Part shown: positions 40,568-50,083 of the stretch, in pieces
Layout of the letters: each line of letters starts with the position of its first letter
Position numbering within the stretch: the stretch's first letter is position 1
Assembly (NCBI RefSeq): GCF_000337695.1
Contig: NZ_AOIA01000024.1
Coordinates: forward strand, 61,124 to 125,123
Direction of reading: 5' to 3'
DNA: 64,000 nt
Source: Natronococcus jeotgali DSM 18795
GTDB taxonomy: Archaea > Halobacteriota > Halobacteria > Halobacteriales > Natrialbaceae
Translations under genes and position numbers: made by a program
Notes under the pieces: model-generated
Told to the model about the DNA's origin: nothing
What the model saw: only the letters and a program-made list of their open reading frames with translations
The model's database searches: none

Positions 40568-40972
40568 ATGAGTCCCGACTCCGATCCGGACGACCTCGAG
40601 TTGAGCGACCTCGAGGAGGACGCCCTGCACGACCTCCAGCTCGGTATCGAGTACGTCCATCGGGCGTACGGCGATCTCCTCCGGTTCCACCACGAGCTGG
40701 GCCACGCGATGGACCGCCTCGGCGACGCCGAGGACCGGTTGCGCGAGGCCGGCCACGGGGAGTGGGCAGACCGCCTGCGCGACGAGCACCTGCCGGCGGG
40801 GGCGGTCAGCGACCGCTGGACCTACGAGCTCGTCGAGGAGTTCTCGACGGACTTCCTCGAGGACGTCGACGCCTTCGAGGACGAGGTCCGCGACGGGCTG
40901 GCCGACGGCCTGGGCCACGTGGCGGAACGCCGCCAGCAGCGTCGGATCCGCGAGCGCGCCCGCCGGGAGTAG
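40568..40972 (+). CDS. Small acidic helical protein, unknown function
   Basis: 134-residue protein, acidic and almost entirely helical (LGIEYVHRAYGDLLRFHHELGHAMDRLGDAEDRL, then STDFLEDVDAFEDEVRDGLADGLGHVAERRQQRR). No recognised domain. The ATG at 40568 is preferred to upstream Met codons because residues before it are Arg/Ser-rich and unlike the rest. It precedes the SolA-like gene by 31 nt and may share its transcript. Confidence 0.65.
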   Translation: MSPDSDPDDLELSDLEEDALHDLQLGIEYVHRAYGDLLRFHHELGHAMDRLGDAEDRLREAGHGEWADRLRDEHLPAGAVSDRWTYELVEEFSTDFLEDVDAFEDEVRDGLADGLGHVAERRQQRRIRERARRE

Positions 40973-41003
40973 CGTTTTCGTACCCCTCTCCGTAGACGCC
41001 CCC

Positions 41004-42131
41004 ATGAGCGATCGGTACGACGCCGTCGTCCTCGGGGTGGGCGGGGTCGGCAGCGCCGCGACCGCCCACCTCGCGGCCCGCGGAGCCGACGTGCTGGGTC
41101 TCGAGCGGTACGACATCCCGCACGGCTACGGCTCCTCGCACGGCCGCTCCAGGATGTTTCGGCTCGCCTACGCCGAGGACCCCGCTTACGTCCCCCTCGC
41201 GAAACGCGCCGCCGAACTGTGGACCGATCTCGAGGAAGGGAGCGGGCGCCAGCTGTTCTACCGGACGGGGTCAGTCGACGCCGGACCCGCGGACGGCGAG
41301 GTCGTGACGGGGTCGCGACGTTCCTGCGAGGACCACGGGCTCGCCTACGAGGAACTCACGAGCGCCGAGCTGACAGAGCGCTACCCCGGCTATCGGCTAC
41401 CGGAGGGGTACGAGGCGGTCTACCAGCCCGACGGGGGCTTCCTCGAGCCTGAGGCCTGTACCGTCGCCCACGTCGAGCGCGCCCACCGCGAAGGGGCGAC
41501 GATCCGCGCCCGCGAGCGAGTCGTCGACTGGCGGCCGACCGACGACGGCGTCCGCGTCGAGACCGACCACGACGGCTACGAGGCCGACCGCCTCGTCGTC
41601 ACCGCGGGCGCGTGGACCGGGCGGTTCGTCGACGTCCTCGAGTCGGTGCTGGTCCCCGAACGACAGGTGCTGGCGTGGTTCCAGCCGACCGAACCCGACT
41701 ACTTCGAGCGCGAGCGGTTCCCGGTCTGGAACATCGAGGTCCCGGAAGGGCGGTACTACGGGTTCCCGGTCCACGACGTCCCGGGGATCAAGCTCGGGCG
41801 GTACAACCACCGCGAGGAGGTCGTCGACCCCGACGCCTTCGAGCGCGAGCCGACCCAGACCGACGAGCGACTCCTCCGGGAGTTCGCCGAACGGTACGTT
41901 CCCGACGGCGCGGGGCCGACGGTGGGACTCCGGACCTGCCTCTTTACCAACACGCCCGACGACGACTTCGTCCTCGATACGCTCTCCGAGCGCCCGCGGG
42001 TCGTCGTCGGCGCCGGCTTCTCCGGCCACGGCTTCAAGTTCGCGAGCGTCCTCGGCGAGATCCTCGCCGACCTCGCGCTCGAGGGCGAGACCGATCACCC
42101 GATCGAACCGTTCGCGATCGACCGCTTCTGA
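41004..42131 (+). CDS. solA: N-methyl-L-tryptophan oxidase / sarcosine oxidase family flavoenzyme
   Basis: 375-residue FAD enzyme of the monomeric sarcosine oxidase family. The Rossmann motif VVLGVGGVGSAATAHLAARG is at the N-terminus, followed by ERYDIPHGYGSSHGRSRMFR, the SolA hallmark near residue 35-55. The C-terminal segment VGLRTCLFTNTPDDDFVLD contains the cysteine expected to link FAD covalently (near 312), then VVVGAGFSGHGFKFASVLGE. It oxidises an N-methyl amino acid, producing formaldehyde, the demethylated amino acid and peroxide; exact substrate uncertain. Confidence 0.92.
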   Translation: MSDRYDAVVLGVGGVGSAATAHLAARGADVLGLERYDIPHGYGSSHGRSRMFRLAYAEDPAYVPLAKRAAELWTDLEEGSGRQLFYRTGSVDAGPADGEVVTGSRRSCEDHGLAYEELTSAELTERYPGYRLPEGYEAVYQPDGGFLEPEACTVAHVERAHREGATIRARERVVDWRPTDDGVRVETDHDGYEADRLVVTAGAWTGRFVDVLESVLVPERQVLAWFQPTEPDYFERERFPVWNIEVPEGRYYGFPVHDVPGIKLGRYNHREEVVDPDAFEREPTQTDERLLREFAERYVPDGAGPTVGLRTCLFTNTPDDDFVLDTLSERPRVVVGAGFSGHGFKFASVLGEILADLALEGETDHPIEPFAIDRF

Positions 42132-42227
42132 CGGCGTCGCCGGCCCTTTCGTCCCGAGCCGTCACGGTTCGCCCGCGGTTGCAGCCACCGGAAGCACGCT
42201 TATCAGTCCCGTCGTGTGACGGTTTCC

Positions 42228-43664
42228 ATGGGCAGGGATAGCACGCAGTGTTCTGCGGCCGGGGTCGCGAGGCGCGTCAGGGACGGCGAACGCTCTCCCG
42301 TCGATGTCGTCGACGACCACCTCGAGCGGATCCGCGAGCGAAACGAACGGACGAACGCGTTCGTGACCGTCGCCGAGGAGTCCGCTCGCGAGGCGGCCCG
42401 CGAGGCCGAGCGCGCGATCGACGAGGGCGAACCGCTCGGCCCGCTTCACGGCGTTCCCGTCGCCGTCAAGGACATCGACGACGTCGCGGGGATCGAGACG
42501 ACGTCCGGCTCGCTGCTGCTCGAGGATCGGGTCGCCGACGCCGATACGGCGTACGTCGCCCGCCTGAAGGCGGCGGGTGCGATCGTCGTCGGCAAGACCA
42601 ACGCGCCCGAGTTCGGCGTGGGGACGACGACGGACAACCGCGTCGTCGGCCCGACGAGTACGCCCTTCGACCTCGAGCGCACCGCCGGCGGCTCCTCGGG
42701 CGGGGCGGGGGCGGCGCTTGCCGATCGCCTCGTCCCGCTGGCGCCCGGGTCGGACACCGGCGGTTCGATTCGCATCCCGGCCAGCGCCTGCGGCGTCTAC
42801 GGGCTCAAGCCCACGTACGGGCTGGTGCCGAACGTCGATCGCCCCAACGCCTTCGCGAGCCACACGCCGTTTTACCACGTCGGGCCGATGACCCGCACCG
42901 TCGAGGACGCCGCGCTCGCGCTTTCGGCGATGGCCGGGACCCACCGCGACGACCCCCACTCCGTACCCGCGACCGACGACTACCTCGCGGCCGTCGGCCG
43001 CCCGATCGACGACCTGCGGATCGCCTACAGCCCCGACCTGGGGGTCTACCCGCTCGAGCCCGCGGTTCGAGAGACGATCGACGACGCCGTCGACAGCCTC
43101 GAGCGGGCCGGCGCGACCGTCGAGGAGGTCGACCCGGAGTTCGGTCACGACCGCGAGGAGATCCTCGAGGCGTTCTACGCGATGGCGACCGTCCGGTGGC
43201 AGGCGACCCTCGACGAACTCGAGGCGGCGGGATACGATCCGCGCGGCGAGGACCGCGACCGACTCCACGACGCCTTCGTCGAGACCGTCGTGGACGCGAC
43301 GCCGCCGACCGTCCGGAAGCTCACGCGAGCCGACGTCGTCCGATCGCGGCTCTTCGACGGCCTGCAGGACCGCTTCGAGGAGTTCGATCTGATCGCGTCG
43401 GCGACGCTGGCCACGACGCCGTTTCCCCACGGCGAGGCACCGACGACGATCGACGGCGTCGACGTCAGTCCGCGTCGGGGCTGGGTGCTCACCCAGCCGT
43501 ACAACCTCACCGGCCACCCCGCCGCGTCGGTCCCCGCGGGGTTCGTCGACGGCCTGCCCGTCGGACTCCAACTCGCCGGGGCACGGTTCGGCGACGCCGA
43601 CGTCCTCGCAGCCAGCGCCGCCCTCGAGCGACGGCGGCCGTGGCGCGATCGGTATCCCGCGTGA
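42228..43664 (+). CDS. Amidase (amidase signature family)
   Basis: 478-residue amidase-signature enzyme. Catalytic Ser-cisSer-Lys triad elements are visible: Lys in VAVKDIDDVAG near 80, the Gly/Ser-rich TAGGSSGGAGAAL near 152, and the nucleophile serine in GSDTGGSIRIPAS near 175. The C-terminal NLTGHPAASVPAGFVDGLPVGLQL is also conserved. The family includes GatA and acylamide hydrolases; absence of GatB/C and general spacing favour a stand-alone amidase. Start ATG at 42228, with CTTATCAG about 28 nt upstream as a possible TATA box. Confidence 0.92.
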   Translation: MGRDSTQCSAAGVARRVRDGERSPVDVVDDHLERIRERNERTNAFVTVAEESAREAAREAERAIDEGEPLGPLHGVPVAVKDIDDVAGIETTSGSLLLEDRVADADTAYVARLKAAGAIVVGKTNAPEFGVGTTTDNRVVGPTSTPFDLERTAGGSSGGAGAALADRLVPLAPGSDTGGSIRIPASACGVYGLKPTYGLVPNVDRPNAFASHTPFYHVGPMTRTVEDAALALSAMAGTHRDDPHSVPATDDYLAAVGRPIDDLRIAYSPDLGVYPLEPAVRETIDDAVDSLERAGATVEEVDPEFGHDREEILEAFYAMATVRWQATLDELEAAGYDPRGEDRDRLHDAFVETVVDATPPTVRKLTRADVVRSRLFDGLQDRFEEFDLIASATLATTPFPHGEAPTTIDGVDVSPRRGWVLTQPYNLTGHPAASVPAGFVDGLPVGLQLAGARFGDADVLAASAALERRRPWRDRYPA

Positions 43665-43688
43665 GCGTCCGGAGCCGTCGACGACGGC

Positions 43689-44609
43689 TTACAGCTTGTG
43701 GATAATCTCGTCGGCGAACCGCTCGAACGCTCGCTCCCTGTCCTCGTTCTGCAGCCCGACGATCGCGTGATCGAGGCCGTAGGACTCGAGCCGACGGAAG
43801 TAGTCGCGGTACCACTCGACGCCGGCCCGGTAGCCCAGGTGCAGTGGCTCGGGTTCTGCCGTCGGATCGTCGGCGAGTTCGACCCGGACTGCGATCGCGA
43901 ACGGTTTGTCCGTAGTCGCCTCGCGCCACTGTGCAATGTAGTTCTCGAGTGTCGACTCCGGCAGGTGATAGAACAGCCATCCGTCGCCGTGTGCGGCGAT
44001 CCACTCGTCGGTCTGTCGGGCGTTCCCGGTCGGCAGCAGGGGGATCGTCCCCGCGGTCGGTTTCGGAACCACGTCGAGCTCGCCCTCGAGGCTGCCCCAC
44101 CGGCCCTCGAGCTCGGGGTAGTCCGCCGTCCAGACCGTTCGCAGGGCCTCGACGCTCTCGCGGAACAGCTCGCCCCGTTCCTCGCGGTCGACGTCGAAGG
44201 CGGGGTACTCGGGATCCCGGTCGCCCGAAGCGATCCCCATCACGAGCCGGCCGTCGGAGAGGCGATCGACCGTCGCGGCCGACTTCGCGACGTGTAACGG
44301 GTGACGGAGCGGGAGGACGACGCTCGAGGTGCCGAGCGCGATCCCGTCGGTGTGGGCGGCGACGTGGGAGAGCCACGGCCAGGTGTCGAACGTCTGGCCC
44401 GCGTCGCCGAACTTCGGCCAGAACGTGGGGACGTCCCGCGCCCAGAGCCCGTCGAACCCCAGCTCCTCGGCGAGGGTCGCGAGTTCGATCTCCGCCTCGT
44501 GATCGGGCATCGAGCGGTTCGCCCCGGTCAGGGGAAAGCCCGCACCGAAAGTCAGCCCCTCGCGGTCGAACAGCCGTCGGTAGCCTGCGTTCGCGTGCTC
44601 GGCGGACAT
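43689..44609 (-). CDS. LLM-class flavin-dependent oxidoreductase
   Basis: 306-residue bacterial-luciferase-like monooxygenase/oxidoreductase. N-terminal TIM-barrel features GLTFGAGFPLTGANRSMPDH and LGFDGLWARDVPTFWP, then ALGTSSVVLPLRHPLHVAKSAATVDRLSDGRLVMGIASGDR near 95-130. These bind FMN or coenzyme F420. The length and the LPTGNARQTDEWIAAHGDG motif recall the BA3436-type subfamily, whose substrate is unknown. It converges on the amidase gene. Confidence 0.88.
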   Translation of the reverse strand: MSAEHANAGYRRLFDREGLTFGAGFPLTGANRSMPDHEAEIELATLAEELGFDGLWARDVPTFWPKFGDAGQTFDTWPWLSHVAAHTDGIALGTSSVVLPLRHPLHVAKSAATVDRLSDGRLVMGIASGDRDPEYPAFDVDREERGELFRESVEALRTVWTADYPELEGRWGSLEGELDVVPKPTAGTIPLLPTGNARQTDEWIAAHGDGWLFYHLPESTLENYIAQWREATTDKPFAIAVRVELADDPTAEPEPLHLGYRAGVEWYRDYFRRLESYGLDHAIVGLQNEDRERAFERFADEIIHKL

Positions 44610-44746
44610 TCGCTCGAGCTATCGGCCGCGGCCACAAGACGCTGTTCGTTCTCGAGCGTCGCCCGGACGTCCGTCACTCGAGCGTGACGCGGGACTCTCG
44701 GCCGGTTCGTCGGCGAAAAAACTGAAGATCGAAGCGTCGATTGCGA

Positions 44747-46702
44747 TCAGTCGTCGGCGGGCGCGGCGCCGCCGTCCTCGGCCTGGTCGCGGGTCCAGGA
44801 GAGCTTGCCGCCGGCCGCGAGGATCGAGCGCTCGCGCTCGGAGGCGTCGAGCGTCGCGGTGTACTCCTCGCCGTTGACGCGGACGGAGAACTCCTCCTGG
44901 CCGCTCGTGACGGCCTCGTAGACGTCGTCGACGATCTCGATCTCGTCGCCCTGATCGATCGACTCGTAGGTGTCCTCGTCGATCGTCAGCGGGACGATCC
45001 CGAAGTTGAAGAGGTTCGCGCGGTGGATCCGGGCGAAGCTCTGTGCAAGGACGCCCTCGATGCCCAGGTACATCGGACAGAGGGCGGCGTGCTCGCGCGA
45101 GGAGCCCTGACCGTAGTTCTCGCCGGCGACGAGGAAGCCGCCGTCGGCCTCGAGCGCGCGCTCGGCGAACGTGTCGTCGACGCGCGAGAGGGTGAACTCG
45201 GAGAGCTTGGGGACGTTCGACCGGTACATCAGGATGTCCTGGGTCGCGGGGATGATGTGGTCGGTCGTGATGTTGTCCTCCATCTTGAGCAGGGCCTCAC
45301 CGGAGATGTCCGTGCCGAGCTCGTCGCGGATCGGGACGTCGCCGATGTTCGGACCCTTGATGAGCTCGTCGTCGACGGCCTCGTCGGGGCTGATGAGGTC
45401 CGTCTTGGAGCCGTCGTACTCGTCGGGGAGCTCGACGCCGGGAGCCTCGACGTCGTCGAGGTTGCGCGGGTCGGTGATCTCGCCTTCCAGCGCCGCGGCG
45501 GCGGCGACCTCCGGCGAGCAGAGGTAAACGTTGTCGTCCTCGATACCCGAGCGGCCCTCGAAGTTGCGGTTGAACGTGCGCAGCGAGACCGAATCGGAGG
45601 CGGGTACGTGACCGATGCCGATACAGGCACCGCAGGTCGCCTCGGAGAAGTTGACGCCGGCGGCCATCATCTCCGCGACCCAGCCCTCGCGGGCGAGCAT
45701 CTCGGAGGCCTGCTTGGAGCCGGGCGCGACGATCGTCTCGGTCTCCATCGAGGTCTGCTGTCCCTCGAGCATCTTCGCGACGGGGAGGATGTCCTCGTAG
45801 CCGCCGTTCGTACAGGAGCCGACGATGACCTGCTCGACGGACTCGCCCTCGACCTCGCTGACGGGGACGACGTTGTCCGGCATCGACGGCGTGGCGATCA
45901 GCGGCTCGAGGTCGGAGAGGTCGACGACGATCTCGTCGTCGTACTCGGCGTCGTCGTCGGGCTGGAGCTCGGTGTACTCGTCGCCGCGGCCGACGCGCTC
46001 GAGGTAGTCCTCGGTCTGCTCGTCGGTCGGGAAGATCGACGTCGTCGCGCCGAGTTCGGTTCCCATGTTGGTGATCGTCATCCGCTCGGGCGCGGTGAGC
46101 GTCTCGACGCCCGGCCCGGTGTACTCGAGGATCTTGCCGACGCCGCCTTTCACGGAGAGGCGACGGAGCAACTCGAGGATGACGTCCTTCGCGGTGGCCC
46201 ACTCGGGGAGCTCGCCCTCGAGGCGGACGTTGACGACCTCGGGCATCTCGATGTAGTAGGGCGCGCCCCCCATCGCGACGGTGACGTCGATCCCGCCGGC
46301 GCCGATCGCGAGCTCGCCGAGGCCGCCGGGCGTCGGCGTGTGGCTGTCGGAGCCAAGCAGCGTCTTGCCGGGGGCCGCGAAGTTCTCGCGGTGGACGTTG
46401 TGGCAGATACCGTTACCGGGTCGAGAGAAGTGAGCGCCATATTTACCGGCCGCAGAGCGCAGGAATCGGTGGTCGTCCGTGTTCTTAAAGTCGAACTGGT
46501 AGGTCTGGTGATCGCAGTACTGCGCGGCGATCTCGGTCTGGACCTCGTCCAGCCCCATCGCCTCGAACTGCAGCCACACCATCGTCCCGGTCGTGTCCTG
46601 GGTGAGCACCTGGTCGATCTCGATCCCGATCTCCTCGCCGGTCTCGAGCTCGCCCTCGACGAGGTGGTCGTCGAGAATCTTTTCGGTGAGAGTCTGTCCC
46701 AT
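44747..46702 (-). CDS. acn: Aconitate hydratase
   Basis: 651-residue aconitase, which interconverts citrate and isocitrate in the TCA cycle with a 4Fe-4S cluster. The cluster cysteines are visible in VGSCTNGG near 310 and TCGACIGIGHV near 375-378. Substrate-binding segments include LGSDSHTPTPGGLG near 120 and GEDNYGQGSSREHAAL-like text (GENYGQGSSREHAALCP) near 550. Length fits the mitochondrial/archaeal form. A TTTATCAA box 26-33 nt upstream suggests a leaderless transcript. The divergent neighbour is the dCTP deaminase-family gene. Confidence 0.97.
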   Translation of the reverse strand: MGQTLTEKILDDHLVEGELETGEEIGIEIDQVLTQDTTGTMVWLQFEAMGLDEVQTEIAAQYCDHQTYQFDFKNTDDHRFLRSAAGKYGAHFSRPGNGICHNVHRENFAAPGKTLLGSDSHTPTPGGLGELAIGAGGIDVTVAMGGAPYYIEMPEVVNVRLEGELPEWATAKDVILELLRRLSVKGGVGKILEYTGPGVETLTAPERMTITNMGTELGATTSIFPTDEQTEDYLERVGRGDEYTELQPDDDAEYDDEIVVDLSDLEPLIATPSMPDNVVPVSEVEGESVEQVIVGSCTNGGYEDILPVAKMLEGQQTSMETETIVAPGSKQASEMLAREGWVAEMMAAGVNFSEATCGACIGIGHVPASDSVSLRTFNRNFEGRSGIEDDNVYLCSPEVAAAAALEGEITDPRNLDDVEAPGVELPDEYDGSKTDLISPDEAVDDELIKGPNIGDVPIRDELGTDISGEALLKMEDNITTDHIIPATQDILMYRSNVPKLSEFTLSRVDDTFAERALEADGGFLVAGENYGQGSSREHAALCPMYLGIEGVLAQSFARIHRANLFNFGIVPLTIDEDTYESIDQGDEIEIVDDVYEAVTSGQEEFSVRVNGEEYTATLDASERERSILAAGGKLSWTRDQAEDGGAAPADD

Positions 46703-46727
46703 AGCATCCGGATTTCGGCTTTCCGGC

Positions 46728-46735
46728 TTGATAAA
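46728..46735 (-). promoter_or_regulatory. TATA box for aconitase
   Basis: Minus-strand TTTATCAA, 26-33 nt upstream of the acn ATG at 46702, the usual distance for a leaderless haloarchaeal promoter. Inferred from position only. Confidence 0.45.
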
Positions 46736-46954
46736 TCCAGCGTGTTTCTATCGGGAACGACCGTGTCATTTCCGGGCATTCGACGGGGTTTCGCGTAAGT
46801 ATTGCCTCACCACTGAACGTTCGTCAGTTCGCGAGCGTCGCCGGAGAGCTCGCCGTCGCGTTCGCCCCACAGCCCCGCGCGCGTGCCCCGTAACGCCCTG
46901 GCACGGCCGGTTCGAACGGATACCCTTTTTTCAGCTCCGGAGCGTACCGACGCT

Positions 46955-47437
46955 ATGTTCCGCTCCGGCGCCTTCGTCGCGGAGTACGTCTCCCCGACGA
47001 CCGACGACCAGATCCAGCCAAACGGCGTCGATCTCACCCTCGACGTCGTCTTCGAACAGCTCGAGCCCGGCCGAATCGGCCGGGACGGCAAACAGATCGG
47101 CGACCGCGTCGCCCGGCCGCTCGAGGAGCTCGAACAGAAGGCGCCCGACACCTACTACCTCCCCGAGGGCGCCTACGTCGCCCGCTACGGCGAGCGCATC
47201 GAGATCCCGGAGGGCCACGTCGGTTTCGTCTATCCGCGCTCGTCGCTGCTGCGCAACTCCTGTATGCTCAACACCGCCGTCTGGGACGCCGGCTACGAGG
47301 GACGCGGCGAGGGACTGTTACAGGTCCACCACGACGTCGAGATCGCACGCGACGCCCGCATCGCCCAGCTCGTCTTCGCCGAGGCCGACCACGAGGGCGC
47401 CTACGACGGCAGCTACCAGGGCGAGAACCTCGAGTAG
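46955..47437 (+). CDS. dcd: dCTP deaminase / dUTPase family protein
   Basis: 160-residue trimeric-fold nucleotide enzyme. Motifs: QIQPNGVDLTLDVVFEQLEPG near 20, then VGFVYPRSSLLRNSCMLNTAVWDAGYEGRGEGLLQVHH (about 88-125), which contains the PRSSLLRN signature of dCTP deaminase/dUTPase. The C-terminus is QGENLE. It either deaminates dCTP to dUTP or hydrolyses dUTP; archaeal members may do both. I start at MFRSGAFVAEY (46955); the frame is open 24 codons upstream, but those are not family-like. Confidence 0.9.
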   Translation: MFRSGAFVAEYVSPTTDDQIQPNGVDLTLDVVFEQLEPGRIGRDGKQIGDRVARPLEELEQKAPDTYYLPEGAYVARYGERIEIPEGHVGFVYPRSSLLRNSCMLNTAVWDAGYEGRGEGLLQVHHDVEIARDARIAQLVFAEADHEGAYDGSYQGENLE

Positions 47438-47598
47438 TCGCGACGCGCCCGCGGCTTCCCCGAGGACGGATCCCGGTCGCGGGGTCGGACTCGCGGTCCC
47501 GCGCGGTTCCGTCCTCGAGCGCCGTCGTCGGGGTTCCGGAGCCGCTCGAACCATCCGCAAGTCGGAACGCTGATACCATCCCTCGCTAACCCATCGGT

Positions 47599-48063
47599 AT
47601 GGTCGATGTGTTCCTCGCCCAGACGACGCATCTCGTCTTCGCCGCGCTCTGGGCCGGCAGCGTCTTCTACGTCGCGTTCGTCGTTTTGCCGCTGGCTCGG
47701 GACGGCGCGTTCAACTCGACGAAGCCGCTCGAGGCCGTCTCGAGCAGGCTGAAGCTCATCTCCCGCGTGAGCGCGCTGGCGCTTTTCGTCTCCGGCAGCC
47801 ACCTCGCGGGTACCCAGTACACCGCCGAGGGACTGTTCAACACGATCAACGGGCAGCTGGTGCTCGCGATGGTCGCCCTCTGGCTCGTCTTCGCGGCGAT
47901 CGTCGAGATCGCCGCGAAACGATTCGAGTCGGGGCTCAACGGGAAGAAGCTTCGGGAGCCGGCGGTCGAGGCGCTCCCGCTGTACCGAGTAGGGGCGGCC
48001 GTCGGCGTCCTTCTGCTGGTCGTCGGCGGAGCGATCACGTCCAACGCTGCCGCGCTCGTCTGA
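47599..48063 (+). CDS. Four-helix membrane protein, CopD-like
   Basis: 154-residue protein with four membrane helices (TTHLVFAALWAGSVFYVAFVVLPL, RVSALALFVSGSHLAG, LVLAMVALWLVFAAIVEIA and YRVGAAVGVLLLVVGGAI). The helix 1 His/Trp/Gly pattern resembles CopD-type copper-resistance membrane domains, but metal-binding residues are few, so this is only a fold-level similarity. It is followed downstream by a small exported protein gene. Confidence 0.68.
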   Translation: MVDVFLAQTTHLVFAALWAGSVFYVAFVVLPLARDGAFNSTKPLEAVSSRLKLISRVSALALFVSGSHLAGTQYTAEGLFNTINGQLVLAMVALWLVFAAIVEIAAKRFESGLNGKKLREPAVEALPLYRVGAAVGVLLLVVGGAITSNAAALV

Positions 48064-48086
48064 CCGACCTGTACTTTCTTGCTAGA

Positions 48087-48093
48087 TATATTT
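48087..48093 (+). promoter_or_regulatory. TATA box for the small exported protein gene
   Basis: TATATTT in an unusually AT-rich stretch (48075-48135), about 50 nt before the ATG at 48140, predicting a leader of roughly 25 nt. Confidence 0.45.
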
Positions 48094-48139
48094 GAAAAGA
48101 AGATTGTTACGAAAGATACTTAGTTAGCTATTGAGAGGT

Positions 48140-48577
48140 ATGGCTATGATGTTCAGGGGCAAAGGAGTGGCCCTCTCGCTGCTCGCAGTCGGGACGGCCG
48201 CGGCCGCCGGGTACGTTCTCCAGTCGGACCGTTCGCAGACCGAAACGGGGCGCTCGAAGGCGAATCTCGGCGCGAGGATCGCCGACGAGGTTCCGACGGG
48301 CGCGACCGTTATCGACGCGTCGGCGCCCCGACTCGCCGGAATCCCGGGCGCGCGAACGGCCCTCGAGCGGGCGGTGCGCAACGACGCCCGCGAGGAGTGG
48401 GAACACGTCACCCTCGAGCGCGACGGCGCCTGGTCGGTCGTCGACACGATCAGGGACTCGCTGCCGTACTACGAGGCCGACCGCGGCGAGTACAACGGCG
48501 TCTACGTCGAACACGACGGGCGGATCGTCGTGCTCGACGCGATCGGGTGGGCCCGCCTCGAGGAACCGCTCCACTGA
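48140..48577 (+). CDS. Small protein with N-terminal membrane/signal helix, unknown function
   Basis: 145-residue protein. An N-terminal hydrophobic helix (GVALSLLAVGTAAAAGYVL) is followed by a soluble acidic domain with VDTIRDSLPYYEADRGEYNGVYVEHDGRIVVLDAIGWARLE. This could be a membrane-anchored extracytoplasmic protein. No recognised family. ATG at 48140 is used; an in-frame TTG at 48131 is less likely. Confidence 0.65.
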   Translation: MAMMFRGKGVALSLLAVGTAAAAGYVLQSDRSQTETGRSKANLGARIADEVPTGATVIDASAPRLAGIPGARTALERAVRNDAREEWEHVTLERDGAWSVVDTIRDSLPYYEADRGEYNGVYVEHDGRIVVLDAIGWARLEEPLH

Positions 48578-48697
48578 TCGCCGCGACCGCCGTCGCGTTT
48601 TCGTGGCATCGCGGATCGGCCCGTCCCCGTTTCCGACCGTCCGGAGCGGGCGCGACGAACCGCAACCCCTACCACCCAGCCCCGCCCATCCCCGCTC

Positions 48698-49597
48698 GTG
48701 CAACTGGGCGTTATCGGACTCGGACGGATGGGACAGATCGTCGTCGGGCGCGCGCTCGAGGCGGGCCACGACGTGGTCGCCTTCGACCTCGACCCGGAGG
48801 CGGTCGCAACCGCGGCCGACGCGGGTGCGGAACCGGCCGACTCGGTGTCGGACCTGGCGGACCGACTCGGCGAGGAAAAACGGATCTGGCTGATGGTCCC
48901 CGCTGGCGAGGCCGTCGACGCGACCCTCGAGGATCTCGACCCCCACCTCGGGAGCGAGGACGTCGTCGTCGACGGCGGCAACTCCCACTTCGAGGACTCG
49001 GTGCGCCGCGCGGAGGCCTGCTCGGCGGCCTATCTCGACTGCGGCACCTCGGGGGGGCCCGCGGGCGCCGAACTCGGCTTCTCGCTGATGGTCGGCGGCC
49101 CCGAGTGGGCCTACGCGGAGCTCGAACCGGTTTTCGACGCCGTCGCGACCGGTCCCGACGGCCACGAGCGCATGGGCGCGGCGGGGTCGGGACACTACGT
49201 CAAGATGGTCCACAACGGCGTCGAGTACGCGCTGATGCAGACCTACGGCGAGGGATTCGAGTTGCTCCACGAGGGGCGGTACGACCTCGACCTCGAGTCA
49301 GTCGCGTCGGTCTGGAACAACGGGGCGGTGATCCGTTCCTGGCTGCTCGAACTCTGCGAGGAGGCGTTCCGCGAGGAAGGGACCGATTTGGGTACCGTCG
49401 CCGACCGCATCGAGGGCGGCTCGACGGGCACCTGGACGGTCCAGGAAGCCCTCGAGCAGGAGGTACCGCTGCCGCTGATCTACACCGCCCTCTCCGAGCG
49501 GTTCGGTTCGCGGGCCGACGACGGACGGTTCTCCCGACGCCTGGCGAGCCGGCTCCGGTACGGGTTCGGTCGCCACGAGGTCCCGCGACGGGAGTGA
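48698..49597 (+). CDS. gnd: 6-phosphogluconate dehydrogenase (decarboxylating), short form
   Basis: 299-residue enzyme that oxidatively decarboxylates 6-phosphogluconate to ribulose 5-phosphate. The cofactor motif is GVIGLGRMGQIVVGRALEAG; then VDGGNSHFEDSVRRAE, the signature LDCGTSGGPAGAELGFSLMVGG near 118, and VKMVHNGVEYALMQTYGEG near 168. The length is that of the short NAD-type enzymes (about 300) rather than the 470-residue form, and haloarchaea use such an enzyme in the oxidative pentose phosphate pathway. The start is GTG at 48698. Confidence 0.93.
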   Translation: MQLGVIGLGRMGQIVVGRALEAGHDVVAFDLDPEAVATAADAGAEPADSVSDLADRLGEEKRIWLMVPAGEAVDATLEDLDPHLGSEDVVVDGGNSHFEDSVRRAEACSAAYLDCGTSGGPAGAELGFSLMVGGPEWAYAELEPVFDAVATGPDGHERMGAAGSGHYVKMVHNGVEYALMQTYGEGFELLHEGRYDLDLESVASVWNNGAVIRSWLLELCEEAFREEGTDLGTVADRIEGGSTGTWTVQEALEQEVPLPLIYTALSERFGSRADDGRFSRRLASRLRYGFGRHEVPRRE

Positions 49598-49701
49598 CCG
49601 ACACGGCGACGCTCCCCGTCACGAGAAATCAATGTTCCCTGTCATCTCGACGTCGAAATATTGGGTCATCTTCTTTACTCCCGCTCCGCTCACCGCTAGT
49701 A

Positions 49702-50016
49702 GTGACCTCCCAACGACCGACGACGAGCGTGGCCGCAACCGAGGATCGACGAACGAGTACAGCGGTCGTCCAGCTGGTCGCTCGCGTCGACGAGGTCGAC
49801 CCCGTCGCGCTCGAGCCCCTCTACGATACGATCGACCCCGACGTGCTGGATGCGATCTGCGACCCCGACTCCGGATTTCAGTCGCTGTCGTTCCGGTACG
49901 AAGGCTGGTTAGTCGGTATCGCCGCCGCCGAAGGCGGCCTCGAGATCGAGCTCTCGGAACCCGCCTCGCCCGACGGCGCGGTCGCCGACGCACCCGACGC
50001 CGAGTCCTCGCTGTAG
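49702..50016 (+). CDS. HalOD1 output domain protein
   Basis: 104-residue protein consisting mainly of a HalOD1 domain: TAVVQLVARVDEVDPVALEPLYDTIDPDVLDAI, then SFRYEGWLVGIAAAEGGLEIEL. HalOD1 is a haloarchaeal-specific domain found alone or fused to receiver modules and thought to act in signal output; its partner here is unknown. Start is taken at GTG 49702, with a second GTG at 49729 possible. An AT-rich GAAATATTGG stretch lies about 50 nt upstream. Confidence 0.82.
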   Translation: MTSQRPTTSVAATEDRRTSTAVVQLVARVDEVDPVALEPLYDTIDPDVLDAICDPDSGFQSLSFRYEGWLVGIAAAEGGLEIELSEPASPDGAVADAPDAESSL

Positions 50017-50083
50017 TCGGACTCGACGCGGGTCGACGCGAAGAGCAACCGTTATACGGTCGGTATCAGTAATTCGGTGTAGA

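Noticed and set aside
44741..46798. 685-codon plus-strand frame antisense to aconitase
   Set aside because: Aconitase on the minus strand is unmistakable; the antisense translation is Leu/Val/Asp/Arg repetitive.
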